From contig CAJQUW010008587.1 in the NCBI GenBank assembly GCA_907163375.1, positions 720,525 to 784,524 of the forward strand: 64,000 nucleotides of DNA, written 5' to 3'. This document shows positions 13,294-28,200 of this stretch, piece after piece. Each line of letters starts with the position of its first letter. The first letter of the stretch is position 1. The translations under genes and the position numbers were made by a program. Source of the DNA: Prostheceraeus crozeri. Its lineage: Eukaryota > Platyhelminthes > Polycladida > Euryleptidae. The notes beneath the pieces were generated by a model, which was given only the letters and a program-made list of their open reading frames with translations, was not told the origin of the DNA and searched no databases.

Positions 13294-16200
13294 GTATGTA
13301 AATTCATTCCAATATCTCGAACATAAAATACGCCGATGATATGATTGTCAGCGAAACAAATTTTGATAAAATGTACTAAATCTTTTCCTGATTCCACCAA
13401 TTTGAAGCGTGAAAATGTTAATTCAGTGAAAGTTTTAGGCGTTATTTTACATGATTCCATATCTTGGGATCATCAAATTTCTGATGTTCTGAAGAAAGCC
13501 TCCTCTCGTCTGTAAGTTATTTGAGTTCTAGGATCTATGTTAAATAAAAAAGACCTTATAAACGTCTATCACTCAGTAATTGGGAGTTTGATTATGTATA
13601 CATCAACTGTTTATGGCTGTTTACCTGTAAAGTTATTAACAAAGCTAGAGAGTTTCCGGAGGTGTAAACATAAGATCATTTGTGGTTCATATTGTCTTTG
13701 CGATAATTTCCCTCAAATTGTAAACCTTTTTGAACAGAGGGCTATTGATTTCCTTTTGAAATGTGAGAGTTCAACTTTGCATCCGCTGAACAACTTGATT
13801 CCTGAAAGACTGCGTTCCAGTAAACATTTTCTTGTTCCTTTTTACTACAAGGTACTTAAACTCATTTTTACCATGGTCATGTATTTTGTGTAATCAGCGA
13901 TTGTAGTGATGAAAGAATCGATTTGACACTGAATTAGAATGTTGATGCAAGTTTCTTACGAAGTGTCTTCATTATTTGCCGTAAAGCCGTCTTATTTCTT
14001 TTTTCACTTGAATATTGTATTCTTGATCATAACTTGTAATGTATACGATTATCAATTTATTGAATAAACATTTCTCACTTTCCTACTTAGGTATATAATT
14101 CATGCTGTCATATCAAAGTTGCAATCGACTTTCTGAGTAAACAGCTTGAAATCCATGAATTAGTTGAATATTTGGTTATAAAGGCAGAACATGGCTGTAA
14201 AATGTCCATGAAATTCACTTTACATTCTATATTCTGCATACTGAAATTTTCATCACAGAGCTACTTGCAGTAAGCAATGCTTGCATAATTGCTTCAATGA
14301 ATGCAAAAACCGGCATTCCAGACAATTTTTGAATAATTACTTGAAATATTATGTACATTCTAATCGCTAGTATATGTTCTATAAATGAAAAAATTATCGT
14401 TATCTCGTATATAATTGAGGCTTCTCCACAATCGAAAATATTAATTAAAACCAGAGGTGCAAATTAGAGTACTGATATTGAGAAAGAATATGATCAAGCT
14501 GTAAAGTATCAGCTGCTTCTGGTTTGATTATCGTCTGCGGAGCGTTGAGTGTATTGAAACTCCAAGTGCTGGAAATCTTGGAACCGCTTGCCGAAGTCTT
14601 CAGTCACGGCATCAAGGGTTTCAACAAGGCAATAGAAGTCATCAATATGAAATATAGTTTAGTAAAGAATGTGTAAAGTGAAATGATTTTTGAAATTATC
14701 TAGAAGAGGACGTGGGCTGCATGCGGCCACACTTTGGACAATCCTAAACTAGATAACTGACACCACATTAAACGCACAGTCAATCAATTTAGATCGTGAA
14801 GAGTCGAACGATGTGACTAATATTTCCATTTGATGACTTTATCAAGGAGAAACATTGAGTCAATGATAGGTACTCTTCATTTGGCAGATGTTCAGTCTTC
14901 AAAGTGACATCGACAGCTCGTGTATTCATTAATGCAACTTTCCTTACGCTTGCGCGCGCTTGGCCAATCATGTAAGTGAAAGGGAGACGAATATCTCCAC
15001 TTCTGTCTACCATTGCATACAATAGCTGAGATAAAATCGCGTCAGTTCTAGAGTAACAGAGACAGACGGATCCATCTCTGTGATTGTCCGAGAATGTCCA
15101 TTCGTATCCTGTTGTGCTTTCTGAATTTCTTATAAACAGATCAACTAATGCTTTCGAGAATTTCAACAGCTACATGCACATTCATGTTGATCAGCAGCTA
15201 TATCATGTTTTGCCAAATAGGACGCAATTGGCTCAGAACTTCATAGACAAATAGACCAAATCGTAGAAAAGGAACATTTAATTTAATTTATTGTGATTGA
15301 GTTTTCCGACCAAATATCGAACCCTCAACATTCGAGACAGCATGCCTAAGTCAACAATCATGAGCTGTCGGTTCAGTTGCCACCTCTGTGTTGATTACAT
15401 CATCTTATTTGTTGTATTGACAGATCTATTATCATCAATCCCTCCGTCCATAGGTGGGGTTTAAGTTAGGGCAAGACCAATGGGGTGGCTTTGGTTAAGG
15501 GATTCAGTGAGGCGAGAGACATGGGCCTCTGAATATCCTATGAAATCCTATGATCTTTGACACATGTATTAGATTGCTGCACCAACCTGCACCTTACCTT
15601 TCGTGATGAAGTTGCGACACTCACTTCGGACTGTGCATCAATTTTGATGATAACGAAGTTCCCCTACTTTCCGGCTTTCATCATGATTTTAATCAAATTG
15701 ATTGAATCGAAACAGTTGACCATCATCTTTGTAGTCAAATAGGCAGAATCAGTCATACTGGATGTATTCCACCATTATGATGTCAATCCCATGAACTGGA
15801 TGTGAGCTAGAATCATTTATCAATTGAAGACTCTTCAATTAATCAATTTGACTTTGAAATTCAGAGATAACTCGCAAAAATCTTTTCGTCATTTTCCGCT
15901 GGTTAAATAATTTCATTGCTTATATTAGCAAACCATTAATAGCGAAATAATGACTTTTATAGAATGTGAATGATTGTAGCATTGATTCTGTCATTGAGTA
16001 GAGCAGAGTTGAAGCGGTATCACAGAGTCCAAAAATGGTGTTCCGAGGCTAAATATGAGCTACTTAATGACCATAATCAACAATAAGCTTTTCCGGCATA
16101 GCTTTGATTTAACTTCATAGTCTGACAACATCGCATACAATAGTTAGACAAAACAGCAGATTATTAGGCATATTGCAAGAGCTTCTGTATCTCATTTCAC

Positions 16201-19200
16201 CTTTATACAGCATGTAGATGTATGATACACTGTTGAGAACAAAGCATTTCATACGGGCATTTTTGTAAATGCTATTTTCAACACCATACTTTGTTATGAA
16301 ATAGAGTGAATGTATTTTCATCATTGTATTTCAGCATACCGGTTTCAGTGCGTCATACACGTACCGTCATCAATGAGAAAAACAAAGAACAATGAATGTG
16401 CATTTTTATACATGGATGAATTACATGAACAGATGATGATGATGTAATGATAAAGACGAACAAAATGACAATATTTACAATAAAAAGATCGATTCTGACT
16501 TTAAATTGCTGTTTATTAGTACTTTTGTGCTAGATTTATTTAGAAGTGTCTCTGCCATTTTTGTATGTCGTGTTTGTAATAATATTTCGAAGATTTGTTC
16601 TGTTGGCATGTGTCGATGTAATGATATTTCTGATGGTGGTCTGTCTTTTAGATGTTCTTTTATGCGGGTGTACTATAGATGTCTGCGAGTCCCTCCGATG
16701 TAGCATTCTTGGCAATGTTCACAGTCATATTGATAAGCAAGAGAAGAGCGATAAATACTGAAACTGGTATGTTGATATACAATGATGAAATCTGCAAGTG
16801 AATGCACTCTTTCACTAAAGTCTAAATGAAGAACAGAAAGAACAATGCTTCAGTGGTAAAGTGAATTTGTTTTGTCTGCTGGTTTGTGAAAATAAAAATG
16901 ATAGGTTTGTTGGCTCTGGAGTTGTAAAGTGTTCTACACAAAAACGTTGACAAAGTTCATTTGATGGCAACCTTTCAGCTACGTAGAACCCTTCAAGCGT
17001 CTGGTCTAGATGGCCTGTGGAACGTCAGCCGTGATTATAGGATACAGTAAAGGAATATGTTGTGAATTCCTCTTATTGAATCCTCTTGTGAACTAATTTG
17101 CTAAAAGGCAAATTAATTTTATAAAGCTATTATGTAATTAAGAATTATTCAGATAAGTAACGAAGTCGTCCCAAAAGCCCAGTCGACGTCGACAGTGATA
17201 TGTTCATTCCTATTGGATTATGTAATTGTCGATGATGGTAAACATAACAATTCTAGTAGCGGAACTAGTCAGCTTTCACGATGTTGATAGTATTGCGTGT
17301 GAATGAAATGAGAATCTAATAAAAGTTATTGTTATCGCAAAAATTTGACACCATAACATAAAAATTTCCACAGTAGACTTTGACGAATCAGCCATGACTC
17401 AACCACAAGGGAGTTTTATATAGAACTCAGAGCGAAGCATGGAACTTCAATGTCATAGTAATCTTCCACGATCTGAATGAGAATTTGTTTGGTCAGCAGT
17501 AATCTCATTTAAGTGAGAAAATTGTTACCAACCTGTGGACACAAAATAGGGGGCACCCGGATTTGAACCGGGGACCTCTCGATCTGCAGTCGAATGCTCT
17601 ACCACTGAGCTATACCCCCACGCCGTGCAACAACATAAATTGCTTGCAGGACATGTTAACTGCACTACGCACATGCTGGCGGTTGACAATGTTGAATTCT
17701 CCTCTGATCTCGTCTCCTTAATGTTCGTCAGACAGAGAGAGGAGGAGAACTGACGACATTGTTTGCGAACATTGTGTGATAAGTATATTATAGATAGAAT
17801 TAGATGAACAGCAAGATTTTCCATGCTTCTCTACTTAGCTGTAAAAAATCGAGTTATTGATCATTTTCAGGTGGAGTTGAGCTCTTATTCAGAAGTCTGG
17901 AATATTCCTCGCTTCTACATTCGCCTCTGTGAACCTGCATTCCGGAAAGATACTAAACCAGACCCTCAAGGGTAAACCTAGCTGAAAAAGTTTTAGAAAG
18001 CAGTTAAGTAAAAGAAAAAACAGCCTCTCCCTTCATTTGCGACTTTTTATTGTAAAGTTAAGATTCAAATGCCAAAGTCTAAATTGACTTTGACATTTTA
18101 ATTTCAACTTCAACATAAAAGTCGCAATTGAAGGGAAAGGCTGTTATTCTCTTTTACTTAACTGCTTTCAAATGAGCCTCTCATATCGACAAACAACGAA
18201 CAAAAGTTTTAGAATTTAATGTATGTTGGTGAGTAGAATAATGTCTGAGGAATGAAGCGAACGTCTACCGGAGATTTGTTGGTGTGTTGGTCAATGCTTC
18301 ATTCATCATCGAACCTTTTATCTTTGACCAAACAGTGAATTCAACAAACTATCTCGAAATGCTGCAGAACCACGTTCGTCCCGAGTTGAGTAGAATAAGA
18401 AGAACAAGATCAACAATTTTCATGCAAGACAGGCTCCCGCTCATTATGTAACTGAAGTCCAGTGGAATTGTAAGCGACATTAGGTGCTGGCCACGTCATC
18501 TCCAGCAGGTGCAAGCGGAATTGGCCGTACAGTCGCCGGACCTCACATGAGTAGATTACTGGTTTTGGGGAACCGTGAAGGCCAGAGTTTTTCACTATCA
18601 AGTCCGAGAAGCCTGGAACATCTGCGACATCACATTCAAGAAGAATGCTCCCGGATAACTGTTAAAGAATTGAGAATTGCTTCTATTTAGCGAAGTGTGG
18701 ATTTGATGCTACAAGCTGGTCGACAACATTTTGAGAGCACTTTGTGACTTAAAACTAAACTTTTTTAAAAAGTCATTCAAATTCAGCCATTTTTGTTTTG
18801 TAAAAAAATTAATCGCCTATTGTATAAAATCTCATGCTCCGAAGATTCAAAACAATGTACTTATCTTCGAAGCAGCTTGACTTTAAGTGCGTGTTTTTTT
18901 GCAAGAGACTTTTTTACTTCATTTGAGGCCACAGAATTAGACAGGTCGTCTCTTCTTCCGCTTGACTAGAAGGGAAACATTGGAACATGTAACGTTATTG
19001 AAATGGTACAATCTCCTGACTAAATACCATGGCCAATACCAATCGAACAATGAGCAGCCAGTTCAACATTAAACACGCCAAATTGTGCAAAGTTTCAGTG
19101 ACTGTTATCAACCGGATCACGCAGCAAAGAGACACAGTCGATGTCAAGTTCTGCAGAGAAGTTTGTGAACGTTTTTTCGTGCGCCTGCTAACTTTTTTTA

Positions 19201-22200
19201 AAATTATCTGAGGGCCCAACATTATCGAGAAAACTTTTGCGCAATGATCTGAATTCTTCGAATCTGAAGGAGTCGTGGCGATCGGAGCATTTTGAAGGAA
19301 TTGAGAGCAATCCGCAAGCGACGCACGACTATTTTTCCTATCTCTGTAAGGTATTAAAAAATTCTTTTTGCCCACTTATTAAGTTCCTGCATGTGTCATC
19401 GATTTGAATCAGTTTGCACTTTTAGCAAAGTGATAAGATTAAACAATCTAGTTTGAGACACTCTGTGAAAAACCATATTCGCTAACGGATGGGTATTTGA
19501 ATGAGAAGCGCTTGTAAAAAGAAAGTTTATTATTTTCATACATAAGTTCTACTGTCATAAATACTTTATCCGCCATCATTGTTTGTATTTCTGTCTATTT
19601 TCAGATCAAACCCGACGATGACTTTCAACTACCCGATGGTGTCCCTGACAACGATACAATACGTGAGGGAGTTCTTTCTTCACAAATGGGAAACATCCCA
19701 GAAGACAGGGAGACCCTGCCTGAAATGTATCGAGAAACGACGAGTAATAGACCGCCGAATCTATTGCCAGTGCCATACGAGATTCGACCTAAATTGGCTC
19801 CATTCAGAGTAGAAATAATGTTCTGGGGAGTGAGAGAACTTCAACGCATTCAGTTAATGGCTGTGGATCGACCGAAAGTCACCATTGAGTTCGGCGGAGA
19901 ACATGTTATGTCAGAAACAATTGCTAGTGCAAAAATGAAGCCGAATTTCCCGTGTCCGATCAAACACATTGACTTGGTAAGTTGAATTGTATTGCCGAAA
20001 ACATGATGAATGACTTCGATGCTTTAGTTCACAAGTTTTTTTTTGCGCAGTGCTCGAGTGCAACGAATTCTGCACTTTAGCAATTAAATCAGGGCACGGT
20101 TGAAAAATTCGAAGAATCTAGGTAGCGAAGGAAAAGAAAATATAGCTACTACCCTAGAATTAAGTTATTTAAAGTCCAGAGCGCATAAATATGAATTAAT
20201 ACTTAAAACATAGAGATCCATGCCCTCATAGTGCAGAGTAGGATGGGAAATACACAACACGGCTATTCGACTCGACTTTTAAGGGGACGATAGACTAGTA
20301 ATTTAGTGTGAACTTAAATACAGCTAACAGCTGAGTCAAAATCTTTACAGGAAACGAGAGTTTCAGTGAGGATCTTTGTAGAATCTTTTTTCGAGACATA
20401 GGCTGTAAATGACTAGCCACGAACGCCGCCGCGAATTCGCTATGAAGCGAAGATTTTCCTCACTTTTGGTGCCTGCTCGTGTCAGGAAACTTGCCGCCAC
20501 CAGTCGCCACTAGCCCAAAACTTCGTCACTAGCAAGTACGAAATTCACCCTAAGTTCAAGCAATCAGAGGCTAGCGTTATTCAAACAGGGCTGAGTATCG
20601 CGGAGGAATGTAGATTGGCTTTTTGTCCGCGATCGCGGATTAAATTCAGACTTAAGTCCACGATTCCGCGAATTTTATTGGAAATCTACATCTTTCATAA
20701 CTTTAAAAGCATTCATAAGGTTTTCCTAGAAACAAGTTAAAAGTTTGAAAATAAACCTTCTTTAGCTAAATCTACGGTAGTGACATCAAAGTGTAAAATC
20801 TACTGCTCTTCCTAAATTTCTTTAAAGAGCGCCTACATATGCATTGGCGCATCCTCAAGTTCTCGAGTCCCTGTTAGCGTGACATGCGTAGTACTTGTAT
20901 TCGAATCACTATCACGATCCATGTAGGCGAACATGGGCCTAAGTCATATGACGCTATCATTCATTTCAACTTGGCAAACACGAGTAGACCTATATCTAAG
21001 CACAATTGTAGAAATTAAACGTTGCAGTAGGTATTAAACATCTATGCTTTCAGTTACTTTAAAAAATCATCAGATATAGTAACTGTCCGATCGCGATCGC
21101 GGAATCGCTGACTTACAGTATGAAATAGTCCGCGATCGCGGACCCATGATGTTTGGATCGCCTGTCCAGCTTTGTATTCTGATGGTCATAAAACCTCTCG
21201 TAGTTTGCGCTGCTTTTATTGCCATGTTTCGATGGAATTTATGACAACTTTGATGGCCATTCCTAAGAAATCGCTTCTGGCCAAAATTATGATGCTTTCT
21301 GGGCTTGTGCTTGATATTTCAAATCAAGTGATCCGATACTAGGTCCCAGTTTAATAAAAACGAGCAATTTAGAACTCTGATACATGAGAATATTCTTATA
21401 GGCGTCTGTCATTAAAGAAGATGACGGGATGTCCGTTAACAATCACTTCACTTGTCCTACCGTTTAGTCACGGACGAGGGAACTGTTTGTGTAGTTTGTG
21501 AGGAAGAGATTAGAAAGGATAATGTGAGAAAAGTTACCTCAGAACAGAAACTATCACATCAAAGTGAAGTGTAAAGATGAGCTGACTTTCATGCCTAAAC
21601 ACTGATGTCATGCTCATATACGTGGTGAACGATTCCTGATTTATGGCGTCTTTATTTCCGGCCGCACTTTGATGCTGTTTCTTTCTTTCTAGATAGCTCT
21701 GTCATTTCCAACTAAGACTGACAGCGATTCTCTGCAGAACGAGAATGGAGACAGATTGAAGTAAAATAAGAGTTCGTGGACGTTTTTCATAGCAACAATG
21801 AACGTCAGTTGATGAGGAATTCTTGATTTACATCACGCAATAATGTTCCTTGCACTTTGTTCTGAAAACCCTCGAACATGAAATCAATCCATGTAGCTAC
21901 TCGGAATTATTCTTCGACTTTTGATTTCTTTTTTCTGACGTCATCAAATAATCGTTGCACAGCTTGAGAAATGTAGCTTCCCTTCCATTTAGTGGATTAA
22001 GAATAATTTTACAACTTTCTGGGATATAGGGGAAAAATTATTGATAATTGCAACGGCTTCAGCCCTCGCGTTTTATTCCTTGTCGATAACAATGGTTTCC
22101 GATTATCTCTGCAGAGACTTCCAGAAGACGAACACTTCTGGCCACCGCTCATGATCCAATGTGAAGATTGTCGGCAGTTTGGACGGCATGTCCTCGTTGG

Positions 22201-25200
22201 AAATCACGTCATTCCTACGGTTGTGAAATACATTTGGAGACCAAAGCCAGCCATTGCAGGTAAGTAGACATCAATGTAGATCACATGTGTTGTGAAGTTG
22301 TTACCTTTATTTTTCGTCTCTTTTTGACCGCTTCATATTTGGCCGTTTCTGATCGTTATTTCCCTAGTAAGCCTCGACCGTGCTTCTCAACGAAGATCTA
22401 AATATTAAAGGTTTTCCACTTAGCTTTTGAACATCACTATTAAAAAAGTGTTACAGATCTATCCAGTATCAACTTTACAGCAGATGTGTGCAGTTTATTC
22501 CGAATAGTCAACCTTGTGTATGAGCAGGACACTGTGATTGTGCACCCACAACGTGGGCTCACTTGGTTATCCTTGCTAAAAGTCAGGTTAATCTTCTATG
22601 TTGATTTTCTTTGGTTAGCTAATATCCGTCGTCGCCCTGTAGGCCTAAATGCCGCAGCATTCGTTGAACATGAATCGTCTATGATAAATACAAGAAACTC
22701 AAAATTCAGCATTAGAGAGATGCTATATAATTAAGTGGAAAATAGAGATGATCAAAAGAGAATTTCATGATAGATCTACTCATTTTTGTGACTGCTTTAC
22801 CCATGGAAATCCGTCGCTTGCTGATAGTAATTTCAGCTGCTCGTTTAGTTACCGATCTAGGTCAATGGTGCTTGATTTAACACGTTGTGCCACGTCAGTC
22901 AGATGTGTCTGACACCCAGTTGTTTCGTCAGCCATATATGGCTGACACTTAAAACAGCATAAAAATTAGAATTTTGTGAAAACACGTTCTTTTAATCGAA
23001 AATAGACTTTTAACACGTTTAAAAGTGAATTGAACAAGCAACTTGAACAAATGTGAAATTATGATTTTCATTGATGAGAAATATACACTATCATTATTAT
23101 CATTATTATTAAAAGTATGATTTCTTCAAAATTTGGGCCGTGGCCCCCAGGGCCATTTCATAAAAATCGTGTGGCATCTAATGTTTGGAGGAGCTGTATC
23201 GGTGAAGTGGGCCATCGAGTAGGCATATAGTTGGTATAGCAGTGACTCAAAAATATGTCAGCAGACAGTAAAAATTTCTATATTAAAAGATTGCGTTGAT
23301 GTGGTTCATATGGTTCATTATGTTCATATTTGACCAATTTCTAAAATGAGAAATTTTCACAAATTATTCCTGTGTTTGCATACTAGCGATTTGATGCATC
23401 AGACTCAATTATCAGTAGTATGAAACGGAATTGATATCAGAAAGAATGAAAACTTACCTAATTAAACGGAACTTGAGCTGATTATCATGGATAATTCATG
23501 AACTACATTATGGGTCTTCATAGAAACGTTGAACATCTTATTCTGCATTCCTGTGCATCTAGAACATTTGATATCTTTTTCCATCAGGCTAAATAGATCT
23601 GTCTGTGAAGTTAAGACTCATGTCCAGACAGTTAACTAGCAGACTGTATCCTACGGTCAATAGAAATCACTCTGCAAAATTTAGTTATAAATGACTTGAA
23701 TGGTAATGCTCTATGGATGCAGTTAGAATTCAAATATACGAGTATGTGGATTAATTCAATTTTCATAGACGCATGTTTTTGAGATTCACTAAATTTATCT
23801 TTAATTTCTTATCTGAATCAGAATAATATTGTAGACCTACTTGCATCTTTTAAAGTTAATTATGATCATTATCTCGGATCATGATGCATTGCTCTTTCAG
23901 TGGCAGGTAGTTTGTGACATGATCACATCTAAGAAAATGCTCGTATAAAATAGGCTGAGCATTAATAGTCAACTATCGATTTGCTAATTTAACAAACATT
24001 ACCTTTCCAAGGTTGTCATGACACGGAGGATTTGTAAAACACTATTATTTCTTCTATTTTGCCATCATGATCAGTCAAATCCGCGGTAATTTCTTCAAAA
24101 CTGCAAAACTTTATATATCTCATGTTTGGTACTGAGTCACAACTCGAGTTCATTTAATAAAATCAAAACTGCACATACATTGAAGATTTCGTTGATACTG
24201 AGCTGCTCCTCTACCTCATGTATTTGCATACATTCTTAGTAGTGCAGTGGTTGTTTATTGTTGTCGTTAGAGGATGTGTTGTTAGGTTATCAAAATGATA
24301 TTATCATTACTAAAGGTAGGTGACATTAATAGTGAATCTTTGCGAATTACACTGGCAAAGTGTCGGCACCTAACCGCTGTCAACTGGAAGCCGCCATTGT
24401 TTAGGAATCGCTGCTATGACATCTTTTGTCCACGGCGTGTCATTGTTTTCAATGTGCATGTCCGTTCTTGTCCTTTAACATTACATAATCTTTCTGCTAA
24501 AATTTGTTAAAGATCATTGAAGGGAGAGGTTCATGCATCCGGTATGCAAGGATATGAGAGGAGAAATCTCTCTTCGGAAGCTTGTTATATTAATAAACTT
24601 CCAACAATGCTTCGCTTCCGTCTTTGTCAAGGTAGATAACAAAACTGACAACAGACTGGCCACATTCATCGGAAAGATATAAAAATGTCTCATAAAATAA
24701 AACCTCAACTAAAAGCGTCATGAATTGTTTTTGTTGTTGAACTGGGCTATTGTCAACAATATCTTCACTTAACTGTATTCTAAGTATAGGCAGGCATTCA
24801 GAATTCAATGTGCTAGATAGGTAGGATGAGGTGCCCAGTTGTCCAGTGTTGAAGGAACGGAAAGTTGTCTTGCTTCTTTCTGCACGAGGATTTCCAGACA
24901 TTCGCTTTCATCATGATGATCATTAAACAGGAAGTTGATGATGATAGAAATGTATCATGAATGCATTTTCTAAATTGTTGGATTCATTTCACAATTGATT
25001 TTCAAATAGTTGTCAATTGATTTTCAGTGAGTCGTTTCAGAAGCCTGCTATGTAGAAAATTCAGCTTTAATCTCGAAATGTAGAAATTTATGTAACTGAA
25101 ATATTTTGAGAGCTGTTGAAATATGTTAATTTTAGCATGACGTGCATTTCCTGATTAAATGTTTTTCTATTCCGATTCCACTCATCAAATTTCAATTCAA

Positions 25201-28200
25201 TGAGCGATTTCCATTCTCTGAGCATGTTGAAATATTCCAGACAGACAACATGGAATGTAGGGTTGATTCTAGTTCATGAAGCGCAAGTAGCACAGAAAGA
25301 GATAGAAAACCTGACCAATGATTCGTTCAGAGTTCTGTCAGCATTTCCGTCCTTTTTTCTCCTCCTCTTTGATAACCGGTTGCATCGGACGGTGCACTAA
25401 AAACTTTGATAAGTATCAGAAGTACTTATTAATTAGTGTTATGCGGATAGTAAGTTAAATCCTAAAAATCTGCAAGGCAGGATCTGTCTTCTATCACGTG
25501 TACGAGTGATAATCCTTTGAATTAAAAAGAATTACGTCTATATAAAGTACCACGAAAACTGGAGAACACACCCTTGTGGAGGTGACTTGCCTCCAAAATG
25601 ATAAAGCCTTTATCATACGATGATTTCTGAGCGTGCAATTCATCATGAACTTGAATTATCTAATCAGTTTGATAGCTGTGTATTTACCACTATTATTAAA
25701 GATGCTATTTTGAAGCATCCAGTCTCGTTTTGTAGCCATCTATTGTCAAATGTCTCGAAAGCTGCATAGAAAGTGATGCATAATTCTTAATTTCCTCTTT
25801 GAGGAAATGTTTAAATGGCGTCAATTTACATGAAATTCATTGAACAGTTGTGAAGTTAGTTGAAAAGTTTTGTCTTGAGATGCATTAATAACACTCTTAC
25901 TAAGTTCAAACAATCAAAACACAGCCCAAGTCAGCGTCACGTCATCACAGTTATTCGCTATTTTTCGGCTGTGAAAATGAGGCGCTCTACCTAGCGTCGC
26001 GTTTTCTTTTTTTTTGTACTACTGTCTCCCGTCGAGAAAACTACCAATCGTCAGCTGCTGTCAAACAATAGGTCGAATTTGATTGGCGGTTGATAAAGTG
26101 GAAAGGGAATCAACAACAAAAGGCATCAGTTCCTGCCAACTTATTGGTCAAATTGCTTATCGGGCGATGATCGGTGATAATTAGAACGACAGATAACACC
26201 TACCGTGGTTCATAAAATAGCTAGCATTAGTCAGAGTACTACCGATGTTTATTACAATACTTAGCTGGGTGCTCACCGAATACCTTGCGCATTTTTACTG
26301 ACCACTCAGTCTATAGCCACACTGAAGAGAACAATTTGCAGCGAAAGAAATGAATTAAACGTCAGATCAAATTGAAGCTTGAACGTCACTACTCTACAAT
26401 GGGGCTTGGACGGTGCTGACATTGTCAGACTTAAGATGGAGCGCTTAGATTCCTGCCCGCAGATGGTAGTAGGTGCTCGACACAAGATAGAATTCATTTC
26501 TGTTACAAACCAGGCTATCGAGACAGCTTCTGCTCTACCCAACTGAGCCACAGTTGCTTGCGTGCGACTGATATGAATGTCCGTCAAAAGCAAGACTTGT
26601 CAAAATACATGTACATTATGAGCATGAGTTGAAAGTTTAGACGCATCTCGATTAGAATGTTTCAAATTTTTCCATTGACAGAACAAAACACAAACGAGAT
26701 GGACATTTGCCTCTCAAATCTCCTCTTCTGGAAATGTTGAATCTGAGAAGGGATCGCATTTCTGCAGTGATTGGCATAAAAGTTGAATAGCTACTATTCG
26801 TTCAATCATTCTTTGTCAACCGGATGACATGGAGTTCGTTACCTTCCATGACCTCATCAGACGAGAGATGATGTTCATGAGGTCAATCAGATGCTATCAT
26901 TGGTTTTTTAATGGATCATGATCAATTCATTTGAGAGAGAGATTTCCAACTGAAAACCTAATCAGGAAAATGCTTCCATGAAATGGAGATATAAATAAAC
27001 GACAATACGTTGTTTTCTTTATGGTTCATAATGATGAGAATGAAATCACATGACCGAGCACAATAACCGATTAACCAAACTGAATGGTACTCTATGACAT
27101 TCTATAACACTCAATGGGCATCCGATAGGAAACATTAGCATTCAATCGAACTCTATTGGATCCAATTGCACTTGAAATGGGAGAATATGAGTCCCATAGA
27201 TGTTGTCCGAAAGAAATAGAAAATGCGACTTTCATTGCTGACACGGACTCCGGCATCGTCCAATCATATTGCATCATTTGCATATTTGGTATCGCTCAAG
27301 GAGCATTTCACTATAATCGCAACAATTCCTGTTTACACGTAAATTGCCGAAGAATGTACAAAATACAGTAACCTGAAGATAATGATGAGGACTTGATGAA
27401 TTGCACAGCGGGATTTGAAAAGGATAGGAACTATGATTAAGTTAGAAGATCCAAGAGAAGAAATGGTACCGACGAACTTGACATAATTATTACGCATGTA
27501 AATTGACATAGTTCGCATTTGATCAACAAAATCATCAGAGTTCATGCCTACAAATCCAGTTTGATGATAATTGCGCGTTTAGTTCCGATATTTGTTATCA
27601 AGTACATGTATTAGTATAGTGCTCACTTCTCAAAACTCAGAAAATTATATTTTTCATAATATGAAGATGTGCATGAATTCTGATGACAAATAAAGGGGGC
27701 GGTGGCAAAATTCAAGAAATGACATGATAAAGTGGCAGCATGAAATGATTGACCTTACTAAAATAACATGATCCACTGGAAGGACAGGACCATGCACGTA
27801 AAATTAGCAATACCTGTAGTTTATTCCTGTTTTTTATCTGACAAATTCAACTATAATATCAAAATGATGAATATTTCGCACTAGTATCAGAAATAACGTT
27901 TGTATATTGAAATTTTGTAATTGAAATACACTTATAAATTTAGTAAAGCTTGAAAATAACTTAAAATCTGGCACCAGCAAGGAATATATATGTAGTGTAC
28001 CCTTTCTGCATTAAGAAATTATTTATTTGTTGAGATATATATTGTTATTTGTGTCTGAACAGAAGTTGCTACTGTTTGAAATTATTAAGATATAATTGAA
28101 TAAAATTTCAGAAAAATACTCAATTTTTCTGATGCTTATCATGCGGAAAAATATCTTAGGAGATCAGAGAGACTATGTGTTCACCATGTTCAATCTTCTT

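Larger units (their letters stand above)
13294..19604 (+). other. Ferlin intron between exons 1 and 2
   Basis: A 6.3-kb intron with, in order, a LINE tail, a Penelope fragment, tRNA-Cys (minus strand), an exon-like segment, a foldback MITE, a mariner-type fragment and repeat B. 14080-16330 holds nothing I can name except an open frame on the minus strand (14789-15166) without recognisable motifs. Confidence 0.8.

Noticed and set aside
17525-17824. 99-codon minus-strand ORF
   Set aside because: It reads through the tRNA-Cys gene and has no protein features of its own.
19579-19812. Second open frame across ferlin exon 2
   Set aside because: It is a shifted-frame shadow; the frame giving 'IKPDDDFQ...' has clear homology and correct phases.
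26306-26593. 95-codon minus-strand ORF
   Set aside because: It lies in a tRNA-SINE copy and begins in the tRNA-like head.
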